This document shows positions 25,201 to 37,800 of a stretch of 64,000 bases of DNA, in pieces. A program made the position numbers and the translations under genes. Within the stretch, counting starts at the first letter, position 1. Each line of letters begins with the position of its first letter. The stretch comes from Struthidea cinerea (taxonomy: Eukaryota > Chordata > Aves > Passeriformes > Corcoracidae), in assembly GCA_013397865.1 (NCBI GenBank), contig VZTI01001123.1, positions 109,486 through 173,485 of the forward strand, in the 5' to 3' direction. The notes under the pieces were generated by a model. That model was not told the origin of the DNA. It searched no databases and saw only the letters and a program-made list of their open reading frames with translations.

Positions 25201-28200
25201 GTATTCTTGCTCACTAACGGTTAAAAAGACCACGTAGTAATTCCTATCTGAATTACGGTTTAAAAAAATTCACAACAAACTTTTTGATAATAATTACCAA
25301 AACATTTTTGATAGCATTTGTGATAAATGAGAGTAACTATTAATATTGCTTAATAATATAAACCAGTGTAAGTTCCCATCCAATGTCAGTCTTAACACAA
25401 ACTAAAAATATGCTACTTATTGAGTTGGAAGAAGGTTTTGATTTACAATTATGCCTTGATGGATTACCTGAAAGCACAACCTTCAGGCAAACTGTGATTA
25501 CGTTGACCAAAGACATCTGGGAGAGCCATCTATGGCCTAAAATTATGACCTTGGTATTCTGGGCTGAAACTAGACACCATTTAAATTGCAGTGCTGAAAA
25601 ACTGTTCTAGAGAGGCCTTTGTTTAGGAAGCCATCAGGTTTTTTAGCTTCAGCAGTTCAGCAGAAACACCTCCTGTGAAGTTACGGGGGGGAAAGAAAGT
25701 ACTTCCTATTTTTTTGCAGCCATCACTTTAAAAACAAAACTCCAAACACTCCCAGCTTGTATGAATCAAGAAGCAAAAACAATTAATAACCTAATGATTA
25801 GCAAATGCTGTAGACATAGGTTTGGATTTCACTTAGCAAGATTTATGGAGTTAAATATAAAAGTATGACTTTTGAAATCCATGTGCTCATAATTAGCTCA
25901 AGTTTTACCCCTGGATACTGTAAAATCACAACATGCTGTCAGAGCCCATTTTCTGATCCTGTTATCAGCATGGAATAAAGTTTTCCATTAAATGCAAAAC
26001 AGATTTACAGGTGCTAAAACAGCTTTTTTATCAGTGGGAAACAGGCTACTTTTTGTTCTCTGAAAAGGCATTTCATGATTTTACATTGGTCAATTGTTCA
26101 TACAGCAAAGGGAAAAATAACAATTTTGGTCATCTACTGAAACTGAAGAAGATATAATGTGAAAATAAACACAAGAAAAGTGATTGCCTCTCTGACTGTA
26201 GAATATACACTCTTCCATATTATCACCTACAGTGAAATAAAATAAAAAAAGTACTAGATCAAAGCAAAGCCATTTCCTTACTACTGCTGAGTGTACTACA
26301 TAAATCCTCATAGAAATCCGGCATTCCTACAGACAAACTCAAAGGATAACTGCATTCCAGACAGCTGTGGACATTGGAAATTAAATTATTCCATTAAAAA
26401 GAAGACCTGCAAAGATAGAAGTCCTTTCAGTGTAATAATTCCTGCCATGAGCTGTCATGTGTAGGGAGTCTTCTTGGAATAGGCCCAAAAGGGAGGAGTT
26501 TTTTTTGTACCCTTGCTATTGCATTCCCATCCTACACACCCCAGGCCAGGGAGACAAGTGCTCTTCCTGTGGGAGGGAGCTGGGATCACCCTGTCCTCCA
26601 GCAGCTGAAACGGAGATGAACAGCATTTTCCTTGCTCGCAGGCTGGCACCCGACTCTAGGCAGAGATCCTCTGAGGAGTGGTCTGAGTGCTTTGGGACTA
26701 GCTGGGCCAAACCGCTCTTAGCAACAGCTGCTTCAGAGTTTGATGGTGGTGGAGGAACCATCTGCTCAAGAAAAAGCAACATGTCTTGCCTTTCTGCAAT
26801 ATGAATGCTTTAACACGGTAGTCAATGTATTTTAGTGCCTGTGTCTGAATGCTAGGCCTAGACATGGACGAGCCTGGACTCAGGAGCCCTTTGATAAGCA
26901 GACCAAGTCTTCAGATGACAAGAAATGTTTCATAACTACTTCAAACTTCTAAACATTTAGATGGAGGTTTTGAAGGCACTTTAAGGGACTCAATGCATTT
27001 CTTTCTCTGAAACATCCCAGGCACCTTAAGAAATCATAACCCATCTTTGTACCCAAGATAAAAAGCGTGAAAGTACTGAAGGCAGGGGCCTCATGCAGAA
27101 AGAATACAAAGCATGATGTAAACATTCAGAGTTGCTTAACAGTCCTGGCAAAACCAGCTGTATTAAAGAGCAGAACAATGATGTTGAGACACAGGGAGGC
27201 TTCATCTGACACACTTGCTAATCACACAGGTTTCTACAAAGAAAAACCGATGGAAACAAGATGATCCTTCTTCCTCTGCCATAGTCTCAAAGATTCCAGG
27301 TGAGAGGGTAGCTTTATGAACTGGAGTAGCCACCAGTTCCTCTGTCCTCTGTGTTTATCATTTTAACTCAGCTGGTTGAGTCTCCATTGTTCAAAAAAAA
27401 CCCCTCTTATGTTATTGAAGCCTGCTGTGTGGCAATTCCTCTAGGTCCTCAGTAGCTGTATTATTATGAACAAGGCTCTATAGGCATTTTCTTTTTTCCT
27501 CCTTTATTGAAGGAAGGAGGAAGACAAGCGTAAGGCAAAGGGCCTGGTAGTGTTTCCTTGAGCAGAAGATGGGTTTTTTCACTCTTGCCAGGTCTCTGTC
27601 AGAGGACAAGGGCAGCTTCTAAACAGGGACTTCTGTAAAAGGCTTCAGAGATCTTTAAGAATATTACTGATGCTCTCTGAGGTGGTTTACAAGCAAGATG
27701 GTACTTTCCTGGCCAAATGGAGGGTAATGTAATGAACACAGTACACTGTTCCCACATGGTCTTCCAGATGTGAGAACAGACTTTTATTAACAGCATTTGT
27801 ATGAATACCGTCCTGTGGCGGTGTCTGTCAGCACCCTTGGTCCAAAACATCAAATCACAGGAAGTAAAAAGGGAAAAAGCCATATATTTATCATGGCTCC
27901 AGCACAGTTAGGAGAAACTTCTATAAAAACATTGGCACAGACTTTATTTGCAGATGAACTCACAGGTCCACATACATAAGTGAAGGGAGCCTGTGAGATC
28001 CTGAGATCTCTGAAAAAGGTGTGCCATGTTATAAGAAAAATCAGCTTTCAAAACCTTTGTATTCTTGAGGGAGCCAGAAAAGAGGAGCCAAGTTCTTTGC
28101 CCTGGATGACAAAATGAAGATACTTGGAATTTACATTTTGCAGAAACTCAAGGCATGGAACAGACAGCAGACACATAAGACCTCATGGTCTGGTGAAATC

Positions 28201-29268
28201 TTGCACCTCCCTGTGTCTAATGCCATATCATTCTTCCTTTAGGCTGACCCAGAACCACCAGAACCTTGGTTTCTCTGCTCCTCCCAATCCAAGAAACCAT
28301 TTCTGAAGAATGACCTTCAAAGTGCTTGGCCATTTGTCAGAAACTATCACAAAACTACAAAGAAATAACCCAACAGTAAATCAAAAATCTGAGAGAGAAA
28401 CCTCTTGCAAGGACTACAAAGGAAGAAAAAAAACAAATGGCATGGAGAGTTGATTATAACACCAGCAGTTTGCCACAGCAAAGGAGAAACTAATACCAGA
28501 TGCTGCTGGGAGCTCTTTCATTACCTTGTGCAAGACCTGCAGAGCCACGAAGGGGCCCCTTGCAGCACTACCTCTCTGTCTGGGATAAATGTGTGGCACT
28601 TGGGCGCAGTGATTCATGCTCAAAAGAGAACTGCAGACCCAGTTATTATTTTATTTGAATGATGAATTTGGAAGCTGACTCCCTGTAAATTTGCTGCATC
28701 CTTTCATCATCTCCCAGCAAGTCTTTTGAAGTTAGCCTCTCTTGAAAAATTACACTGTTATGTCAGGGTTTTTAAATGTCAGCAGCATTGCCATTTAAAC
28801 AAGTGAAAGTAACAGATGAAAAATTAATCAAAATATGTTTAATAGTGGGTGCAAGTGTTGCTAGACCTCTTGATCTTTGTCACGTAGTTTCTTGCTTTCT
28901 AAATCCTTAAATATCTCTGTCTGGTTCTTTAAAACTTATTTTTCATTTGACTAGCTATTCAGTAATTTGTAAATAACAGCAAATAATACAGCTATTTTCT
29001 CCCACTCTTCCAAAAAGGAAGGTCAGCTAGTAACTGCATGGTTTATGTTTATGCAGTATTTTATGCAATGTTACTCACTGACTCAGATGAAGAAAAGGCA
29101 CAGTGCCCTAAGGGAGGCAGGGATTTTTATTCTGTTCTGATTTTTTTGATTAGTGTAATTACAAAGAGTTGTACTCAGCATCTGTTCAAAGCTCTAAGTA
29201 TACTGCATATCAAAACCGTGTGGGAGGACTGGAAAAAACTTGCCATGTTTTTGTTTTAAAAGTAGTAA
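22204..29268. other. Unique AT-rich non-coding sequence
   Basis: No recognised gene. Locally GC-richer patches at about 26540-26770 open frames on both strands (115 codons plus at 26457-26804; 88 codons minus at 26516-26782), unrecognised. At 22405-22455 there is a dense run of TAAT/ATTA words. Confidence 0.55.
24924..25166 (+). other. 80-codon open frame with protein-like composition, unrecognised
   Basis: The translation is rich in Ser, Thr, Asn, Glu and Pro with few Cys or Trp (for example SEDAESPPSHSETHLQTTSG), which resembles a disordered protein segment more than most frames here. However, it overlaps open frames on both strands, has no clear splice acceptor just upstream, and matches no family I know. 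It is listed as an open frame only; coding is unlikely. Confidence 0.12.
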
Positions 29269-29306
29269 GTTTGTTTGCTTATTTCTTTCTTTGTTTGTTT
29301 GTTTTA
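29269..29306. repeat. Imperfect (TTTG/TTTC)n tract
   Basis: T-rich tetranucleotide-like stretch with TTTG units interspersed with TTTC. Short and degenerate. Confidence 0.7.
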
Positions 29307-32300
29307 TTAAGTCCCTTTTTAGTCACCTTGTGGTTTCTGAGCTTTTCACGTTCACTTGCTTTTTGTTTTCAGAGTTTTGTCTGGAAACATGGGGGATACA
29401 AATGCTCTTTTCCTAACAAGTGAAAGCAGAGATTATATGGACTCACTAGATTGTGGCAGCTGATGTTTTAAGCAAAAGCACATCAAATATAACAGCTGTT
29501 GTAATAAAACTGCTAAACCTGCCAATATTGAGGCTAAGAATCCAGAAAAGGACAAATACGCAAAGAGACAGCAGCTGTGAGCTGCAGCAAGCCAGTGGAT
29601 GGCTGGTGGGGACATTATAAGCAAAGCTGGTAACCTGAGAAGGTAAATGTTATCAGTGTTAATGATTTGTATAATTTTGGGAGACACTTGGCAACCTTTG
29701 TGAAAATAAGAAGGTTACAGCAGCTTACTGGAGGACATGAGCAGGTTTCCTCCCCTGAATAAGTACCTCATGTGTGGTGGTCTTCCAAAAAATTATCACA
29801 CTAAAGGCTGCTGAACATTTAAAAAAAATGCCTGATCACTGTGCAATTAACTTCTTGAGTGAAAGGGACAAAGATAGGAAAGCATCAATGTTGCTGGTGC
29901 CTCTGTGCCCTGGGAACGCTCTAACCACTGCCAAACTCATTAGCAGGTTCAGTTTCACTGAGTGGCTGAAGGTGGTACGGTACCATAATTTAACTGTGAT
30001 TAAAAAAATCCAACCCTCTATGGGAAGGAGACATTACCTTATCTTTTGGAAAGAGGCATGTCAACTTGCCCTGCATCAAGGAAAATGGGTCAAAGCAGTA
30101 GAAACCTGTGGCGTTTACTATCGAGTGACCCTTCATATTGGAGTGAGAAAAAGAGAAAAACTAAAAATAATATGACCACAGTTTCTGCACTATGTTGGTC
30201 ATTGTTTTTCAATAATAACTTCTTGGGAAAGAAATTACATCACTGCAATGCTGGGCATGTCATATATAATACTACCAACATAAAGTATGGGGGATGCTTA
30301 CTGTTTCTAAATTAAGTTATATTTCTTCTCATATTCATACCTATTAAATACATAGAAACAAAAAGAACATTCCCACTTTGCCACTACAGTTGCAAAGCCA
30401 TTTTCCTGTCCTTTCATACATATTGTGAGAGTTGTCTCAAGATATCTTTAGATCAGTGACACAGATCAAGACAGAAAGGTTTATAAATAGTGCTATAAAT
30501 GTAACCAAAAGCCAGAAGAATGAAATGGAACTCTCAGGGCATCTAAAAGTACTTAAGGAAATATATTCTGATTCCCTTTGAGCAAGGAAATGCTTCTTAC
30601 TGCTCTTTGTACAGTACCTAACGCTTGGTGCTTGTGCTTGATACCTAGTCTTAGCTGTACTTTGGATACACCCCCTAGCACAAATGATGAGTAAAAATTA
30701 GCTTTTGTGGCTGCTTTCCTCAGTGAGAAGCATGCGCAAACAGATCAAAAATCTCACTAACAGCTAGAAGAATTTGTTCTTTTGGCGAAAACAGGAAGCA
30801 AACCCCAAGCAAATATTAGCTTTCTATTACATTTTTCTCCCACCTAATTGTAAAACTAAAGCTACAGAAAAATGCTTTTAATTTTTCTTCTGGTTTATAA
30901 TACTGAGGAAAGGCAATGTGGTTTTTACTGCTGTTGAAAAATCACCAGCCTCCTTCTGAGTTTTCCATTACTTAAGCAAGGATCTAGGTCCAGACAATGT
31001 TACGTATTTGTAGCTGAATTAGCTGCACAGTGTTCCCTGGAACACTGGCAGTAAAGCTGAAAGAATTTGTCTGGATTTATATTGGTGAGATTTACAGCAT
31101 AATTTGCTCTTTCTGATGACATCTCTGCAGAACTAGGAAACACACAAACTGTATAACCGTGAAGGATTAAAGGTCTCATAACCCTTTTCTTAAAGGAAGA
31201 AAAATAGTAAAAATATGGTAGCAATATTAGAGCGGAATTTTTCTAATTTTTCTCCCATTCTGGGTGATATTGGGGGAAATTCTGTTGGTTTTTACAATGT
31301 GGAATAATGTCACCTGAGAATTGATCAAGTAAAATAGGGGCTGAGTCCCTTAGGGCAAGTTTACTGCCAGTGATAAGAAGAAAATTTTGATCAAAGAATG
31401 AGTAAAAGGATATCTCAGTTCCAAAGCTAGACATTTCCATTACATCTGACAGCAACCTCCGTGTACCTGTCATATCACTCTCCAAACTCACTGAAAACCT
31501 TTAGCTGCTATGTCACCTTGTGGAAATGAGTTTAATAAACACGAGTTGTCTGAGAGACAATTGACTTCCTTAATTTCAAAGCTCCTGTCTGAAAATTTAA
31601 TTTACTTTTTCCACAGTGAACGTTAAAGATAAGCATATTTTATTCCTCTTTGTTCTTCGTGAATTTTTTAAAATCTCCACAATGTCTCCCCTTCATGCGA
31701 ATCAATTTTTTCTCTTTTCTTATGGAACTTGTCTTTTACATCCTTCAACCACTTTTGCCTTTGCAAAAGAGGCAATTCTTTTTAAGTGGGGCAACCGGAA
31801 GTGAAGGTGACCCTCAAGAGATAGGTGTACTAAGCCTATGTTCATTGACATATTTTCTGGATTACTGCCTATTCTTTTCCTTCTAGTCCTTATTATCTTC
31901 CCTACTGCTTTAGACCCAATATGGACACACGATCCTGTCTTCTACTTTTTGACATCCCATCTAAGGGCAAATCTGAGTCAGCATTATGGGAAAACACCAA
32001 CTGAATTATTCAGCTTCAGCCACGAATAACTGAGAGTCAATGTTTTACAGCCTGATTTTCAAAAACTCAAATGATAAAAGAGTGGTATGAAAGAATACTG
32101 TAAGCAATCTCAAGAATATTTACAGTTCAATGATAAAAGATATGCTATAGTGAAAATATTTTCCTTCAAATATAGTGCTCACTGTATTTTACCACTAATC
32201 CGCAGACAAGACTTTCAATGACATCTGAATGTAATATTAATGTGAAAAAGTAGAGAGCAAGAAAAGAATGTAAACAAAATATAGATGTTTGGGGAAAACA

Positions 32301-34789
32301 TTTGAAAATCTGCAGAAACACTTGAGACAGCCAGGTAGTTTGAAGGCAATATATATTGAATACATACCTAAATATACTAAAAATATCCAGAGCTGAACAG
32401 ATTAAAAAGAAAAAGAAAGGCAGAAATTAAATACTGGGATTCAAAAAACAAGAAGAAGCAGCTTTTTGCAGCAAGCCCACTGGAAAAATACCACAAGAGG
32501 AGGACATTCTATTTAAGAAATGAAAGTAATCCATATGCAGGGGAAAACGTGTTTGTTGAGGAAACTTGGGCATGGTTTTTTTTTTTATTGATGGAGTTTT
32601 GGGTGCTCCAGACAAGACAGTGCCATCCCTGACAGGCTGGGAAACAGGAATTTCCATTGCATCTGTAACAGCTAATACTGTGTACCTTGGAAACCTCAAA
32701 TGTGCTATTGGACATATTTGTCTTAGATTGTGAAGGAGATACAAGGATTCAGACATGCTCCATCTCAAACCAAAATTATACTGCTTTTCCACCACAGATA
32801 TGGGAATTATGTCTCGTTCCTTGTGTAAAGACCTACATGATATCAGGAATTTTATTTGTTTGTCCCAGGCTCCAGCTTTTCACCTACAAAACGGGGTGAG
32901 GTTTCTTCCCTCTTAGGTGTAGGCATTTATGTGGCAAGCAGTGTACTGTGGCTGTTCTGGTAATTGTAATGGAAGGTTCTTCAGTCCAACTTTTACACCT
33001 ATTCAAAGTAGCTTGTGACTCTTCTACTGCCTGGTAAATATAAAATGTAAGTTGGCAGAAGACTAAAACAAAATCAGTCCAAAGGCAAGAAGCCAAATAA
33101 CCACTTGGCTGTACACCAGAAGTTAGAGCATGCCTAATGTCCCCAGATTTTCACAACAATTATCCATTCTTTCCTAGAAGCAGTTGGCTAGTTAACTCAA
33201 GAGAATAAAAATCTGAGCTTTAACAGAAAGCCATCAAGAACAAAGCAACACTATGTAAGAAAAGTGAAGAAAACCAAAGAAAATCTAAAAACAATGGGAA
33301 AAACCCTTCTGTCAATGCAATGGTGAGAGAACCAGACATAAGCTTTTCATACTCAAAAGTCAAAGCAAAACAAGCTTGGCAAAATGAGTTTTCCAGAAAA
33401 AGTCAGATACTGTGGCAACGTATAACATTGAATTCTCTTCTTGCACAGGTGTCCCTAGTACATCTTCTTCAGCACAGGCTGTGGAACTGAAAGTGACTGA
33501 GTGCAGAAAGTTTCACTACCAATCCACTAACCAAGCTACGAAGCAGTTGCTTCTTCTCTTTGTAGTCCAAACCGTTTCAAAGTAAGTTTTCTGAAAAATG
33601 GAAGAACTGAGGGTACCTACTTCAATGTACGCATTGAAACACTCTCCTCATAATGCTATCTCTGATATCTCTGTTTCATAGTTGTTTAGTTCTGATTTAA
33701 TCAGAGCACAGCCATATCTGAAGGCAGTTTTGTCTTTTCTTTTTCATATAAACTGTAGGTAAAGACTGCTAAAACACCTTTGGAATTCAGGAAACAAAGT
33801 TGCCCCCCATATTAAAAGATTAAAAGTAGGCAAATCTGAGAACTTGTTACCTGAATCATCTCAGCTTCTCAGGGGAAACTTTGCAGTCAGACAAAAACAG
33901 GACAGAAGGTTGCCTGATGTTAGTGCAGAATCATCCCACAGTGCTCAAAAATAAAAGTAAGCTGACAAACAAGTTACTAATCCTGTTAGGGCAGATGGAA
34001 TTGTAATGAAGATGTCACAGGAGTGGTAACTCAAGACCAAGATGAACTTTTTATCCCTTACAACAGTCCAAGCTGACAGAAGACATTTGTTGCAGGAACA
34101 CGAAGAAGCAACACAAGGTATGAAGGCACAGTAAGGTCATCAGGCAAGCTACGCAAAGGGCACATGCCCATACAATGCTCTTCGGCATATTGTCAGTACA
34201 GAGGTCAGCAAGTCTGATCACTGCAATGAAGACCAGGACATATGAAGGCATGTTTTATCATGGGTTAATGCAGCTCCATTATTTTCTGAGTTACAAAGAG
34301 GCAGCTGTGCAAAGACAGGATGGGAGAGGACTGGTCAAAGAGATGTAGAGCAGAAAAGAAGATGAGGGTGACAGGGGAACAGTGTCAGTACAGACATGAA
34401 GCTCTGAAGAGAGGATTTTGCAGTCCACACATGGCGAAGATCACTAAGACAGAGTCTGAGGGATAATGACCAGGCGTCTAGAAAGTACTGACTACAAAGG
34501 AAGAGTGGAGCAAGAGAGAGTGTTAACTAAGTCTAAAGAAGAGCTGGCTACACTGGTTACTCTATTCTTAAAATACGTAACAGAAAATTATAATTTTTTT
34601 TTCCATGTCCACTGCGCCTATGTTGAACCGAGGGTGTATTAAGTCGTTGGGGGAAAATGCTTTCTAGCAGTAAGACTGTAAAGCACTGCAACAGTATGTA
34701 CTATGGTATCTGGAAATAACATTATTGCAGGTTTCTAAAAATAAAAGGTTGAACAAGAATCTGGCTGCAGTGTCAGGGTGCACTTCTGA
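29307..34789. other. Unique non-coding sequence, A- and purine-rich in parts
   Basis: No gene identified. A 133-codon plus frame at 29774-30175 is unrecognised. Plus-strand A-rich stretches occur at about 32230-32430 and 33200-33310, and a G/A-rich stretch at about 34270-34560. An 11-base T run lies at 32576-32586. Open frames are notably few between 33100 and 35180. Confidence 0.55.
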
Positions 34790-34848
34790 CAGACTAGATG
34801 ACCCCTCAAGATTCCTCCACAGAAATCCCTTCTCTGATTCTTTTTAAA
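34790..34848 (+). mobile_element. Worn CR1-like 3' tail
   Basis: The string GACTAGATGACCCCTCAAG, then ATTCCTCCA, then TCTCTGATTCTTTTT follows the order of the CR1 3' end (GACTAGATGA..., TCCCTTCCA..., TCTATGATTCTA). Divergence is high and the terminal octamers are decayed. Either an old CR1 or a related ancient LINE tail would fit. Called from memory of the consensus. Confidence 0.45.
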
Positions 34849-37800
34849 CGAGCACCAATTTTTCCCCCATTTATTTTCTTTTTTACTCTAAATGAAGTTA
34901 CTTTGTTTCACAGGAGTCTTCTCTACTCTTGAAGTGAATCAAGGTAGAAAGGGTAGAGCTGCCCATGAAATATCATTTTAACAGCTGCTATAGTGAGGAT
35001 ACCAAGGACACAAGCAAAATAAGGTGCAGGTGGCAATAACCCCAATGACAGAGGTGAACAAAGAGAATGCCTGCCTATAGACATCTTGGGCACAAGATGT
35101 CCTGTGGCAACAGCCTGAGGACAGATTTCAGGGTGAGACTATACCAACTCTCTTATTTAACAGCAGACTTTATTCATGAGTATCTTTGCTAAGGAAATTT
35201 TCCTTGAACTTACATTGGAGTCAAGTCCTCAGCTGGTGTATGTTAGTGCTATTCCCTGGGCCTAAAAAGAGGCAGATTTATAAATGCAGTCTGCAGATTT
35301 GGCTCCGTACTTTTATCTCAGCAACTGAGAAAATTGTTTTCTTGGTCTGTCAGAGGTATTTGGTGAATTACGGTTGGTAAATAGCTGTTATTTTTGAAAG
35401 TGGGTGTGTTAATGAGGCAGAAAAGCCTCCGGAGATGAGGAAACACTAACACCATGAGCTGTTCCTAGTTCTTAATGACTCACTGATGCTTCACCTGAAA
35501 ACCTGGCCTGAAAATACCTTGTTCCAGTACTGAGTAATGCAGGCTACTTCTGAAGGAGCTGAAGTAAATGTTCCAGGGCTTCAAGGACAAGTGGGGAAAA
35601 AAACATCATCATTTCAAGGAAAATCTCAGCAAAACAAGCATTAGTTTTCTGGAATTATTTTAATCACCTTGTTTTAATATATAAATCTTGGAGAAATAAG
35701 CCTGTTTTATGAGCTTCTTTCACCCCACCAGAGCATCATTTATTGCTTTTGGGGCTCTTTGTCCCTCTTTTTTTTCAGGCACACTTTATATGCCTGCCAA
35801 TAAAGGGGGAATATTATACCCTGGAATCTTCCTGTGTATGTTAAAACAGTGCTTGGCAAAATGGTACTGGAATAATAAGTAACAGCTTTCTTAAGATAGG
35901 GTCAATCGATTCCAGGGGAGGCTATTTACTGGATTATATACAGTCCTCTTGGAAGAAGAAAATCTCTCAAGTGCTCTCAGTTTGACAACCACTTTTTCCA
36001 TCATCTGGTTGGAATTTCTGTGCCAGTTAGCTTGCAGCCCTGCTATTTCCTCTGCATGTGTTCTGCAAACTGTGGAGAGGATACACTCGTTATTTTGAAG
36101 GAGTCAGGAGTGAGATGCAATTATGGGGGCCTAAGCACACAGGAGATAAAATCTCCTTCCTGCCAGCCAGCATAGAGGGCAGTCTGTTTGAGCTCAGAGG
36201 CAGCTGATCAGATCTGAGCCTGAGTATTTGAAAAAAGCCTTAGCAGCCTATGAGCCCCATTTGTTTATTTAGAAAGAAACCATTGTATCATTTGGTTACT
36301 CTGACCAGGCAAGCAGATCAAGTGCTGGCTTCAATATGATGCATTTCAAAAACATCCAGCCTGTGTTCAAGTGAAGTGGCTTCATATTGTGCTGCCTCTC
36401 GACGCATACCAAGCTGCTGAAGCTTGCCAAGATTTTTCAAATGTACTTCTGACATTTCAGTGCAGCTTATACCTAGATTTCAAATGAGAGGTATGTTTGA
36501 ATGAGGGCAATTTTTTGTAATTTGCCTGAATTCTACATTTATGCTTCCTTTAGCCTAATCTGTTTTAATTGAGATCTGTTCCTTGGCTGGCTGCCAGTAT
36601 TAGCAGAACATGTGGACAGCAGATTGGTTTACCAGTGTACTACAGTAAGACTATTTCTTTCACAATCTTAGAGGTAGGCTTGCATATGAAGCTAGAATTG
36701 GTTCAACAAAATGTCCCCAAAACTGAGTGTTTACCATTAGCCTCTCAATATGTTTCATTTTTCAACATGCAAATGTGGCCGATAACTTTTTTTAATAATT
36801 TATTCAGTAAAGCCTACATCACTGTCTGACTTCAAACATTACTTTGTTTCCATCCTTAAGAAAAAAATATTACAATGACATTTTCTCCTACTAAAGTATT
36901 GAAGAGTTAAGCATGGAGTGAGAGAACTAAGGGGCCCTCAACCATCTTAATTACAAAGTCATGCGAGCTGAAGTTTTCAATGAATTTTAACTCTGGCAAG
37001 TTTGGAGAACTGTAAAACCCTTTCCTTATCATTCTGAATGCTGAATATCTTAAGGACTTGCTTTACAACTAATTTTAAAATCTAACCTAAATGATTTCGT
37101 CTGAATCTCTGAGGAAGATGCTTTTGTGAACATGGAGGCATCCATTTGGGAACAAAGATGTAGACTTCATCCCATCTGACAAGGGGGTTTGAATGCTGTC
37201 AGCATGGAACTTAGACCATGGGGGAGAGACCTCACTTTCATTCAAAAGCTTCTGAAATCAGCTGGTCTCCAGAACATCTTTCACACATTCTCTTGAGATA
37301 AACAAATGCTGTTGGAAAGGAAGATGGTGGAAATGAATGTTTGACCCTGACACACTTGCAGCTGCTCAGCACCTGCCGACCTTTCCCAGGCAGCTTCCTC
37401 AAGCCCCCTGCCCTCCCTAATGTGACTGGTCAATGCCTCCCAATATTGCACATTACTTACCCAGGTATTGGTAATAATAATAGAGGCACCGTTTGGCTTG
37501 CAAATTTAGCCTTGAAAAAACCAGCCTATCTGAAAAGTGAAAGAGAACCTAACCTCACCACATCATGAGGCCTCCAAACCTCTGCTGGGTGATGTGCAAA
37601 CAGCAACACTATGCTTTTTAAAGGACTTGGTATTAATTTGCTCTAATCTCTGTAGGAACAGAAATTTTGTAATAATCCGTTCTCCATTGTTTGGAAAGAT
37701 CCAGTGGCCTAATAATGAAATAGAATCTTTTCTAAGTGCTAAAAGAACTCATCCTGTGCATATTTCCATCTCCTTGTTAATATACAAGCACTTATACAGT

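Noticed and set aside
27496..27522. Perfect 9-bp hairpin (TTCCTCCTT / AAGGAGGAA, 9-base loop)
   Set aside because: A few stems of this length with short loops are expected by chance in 64 kb. There is no T-run terminator or miRNA-like extension.
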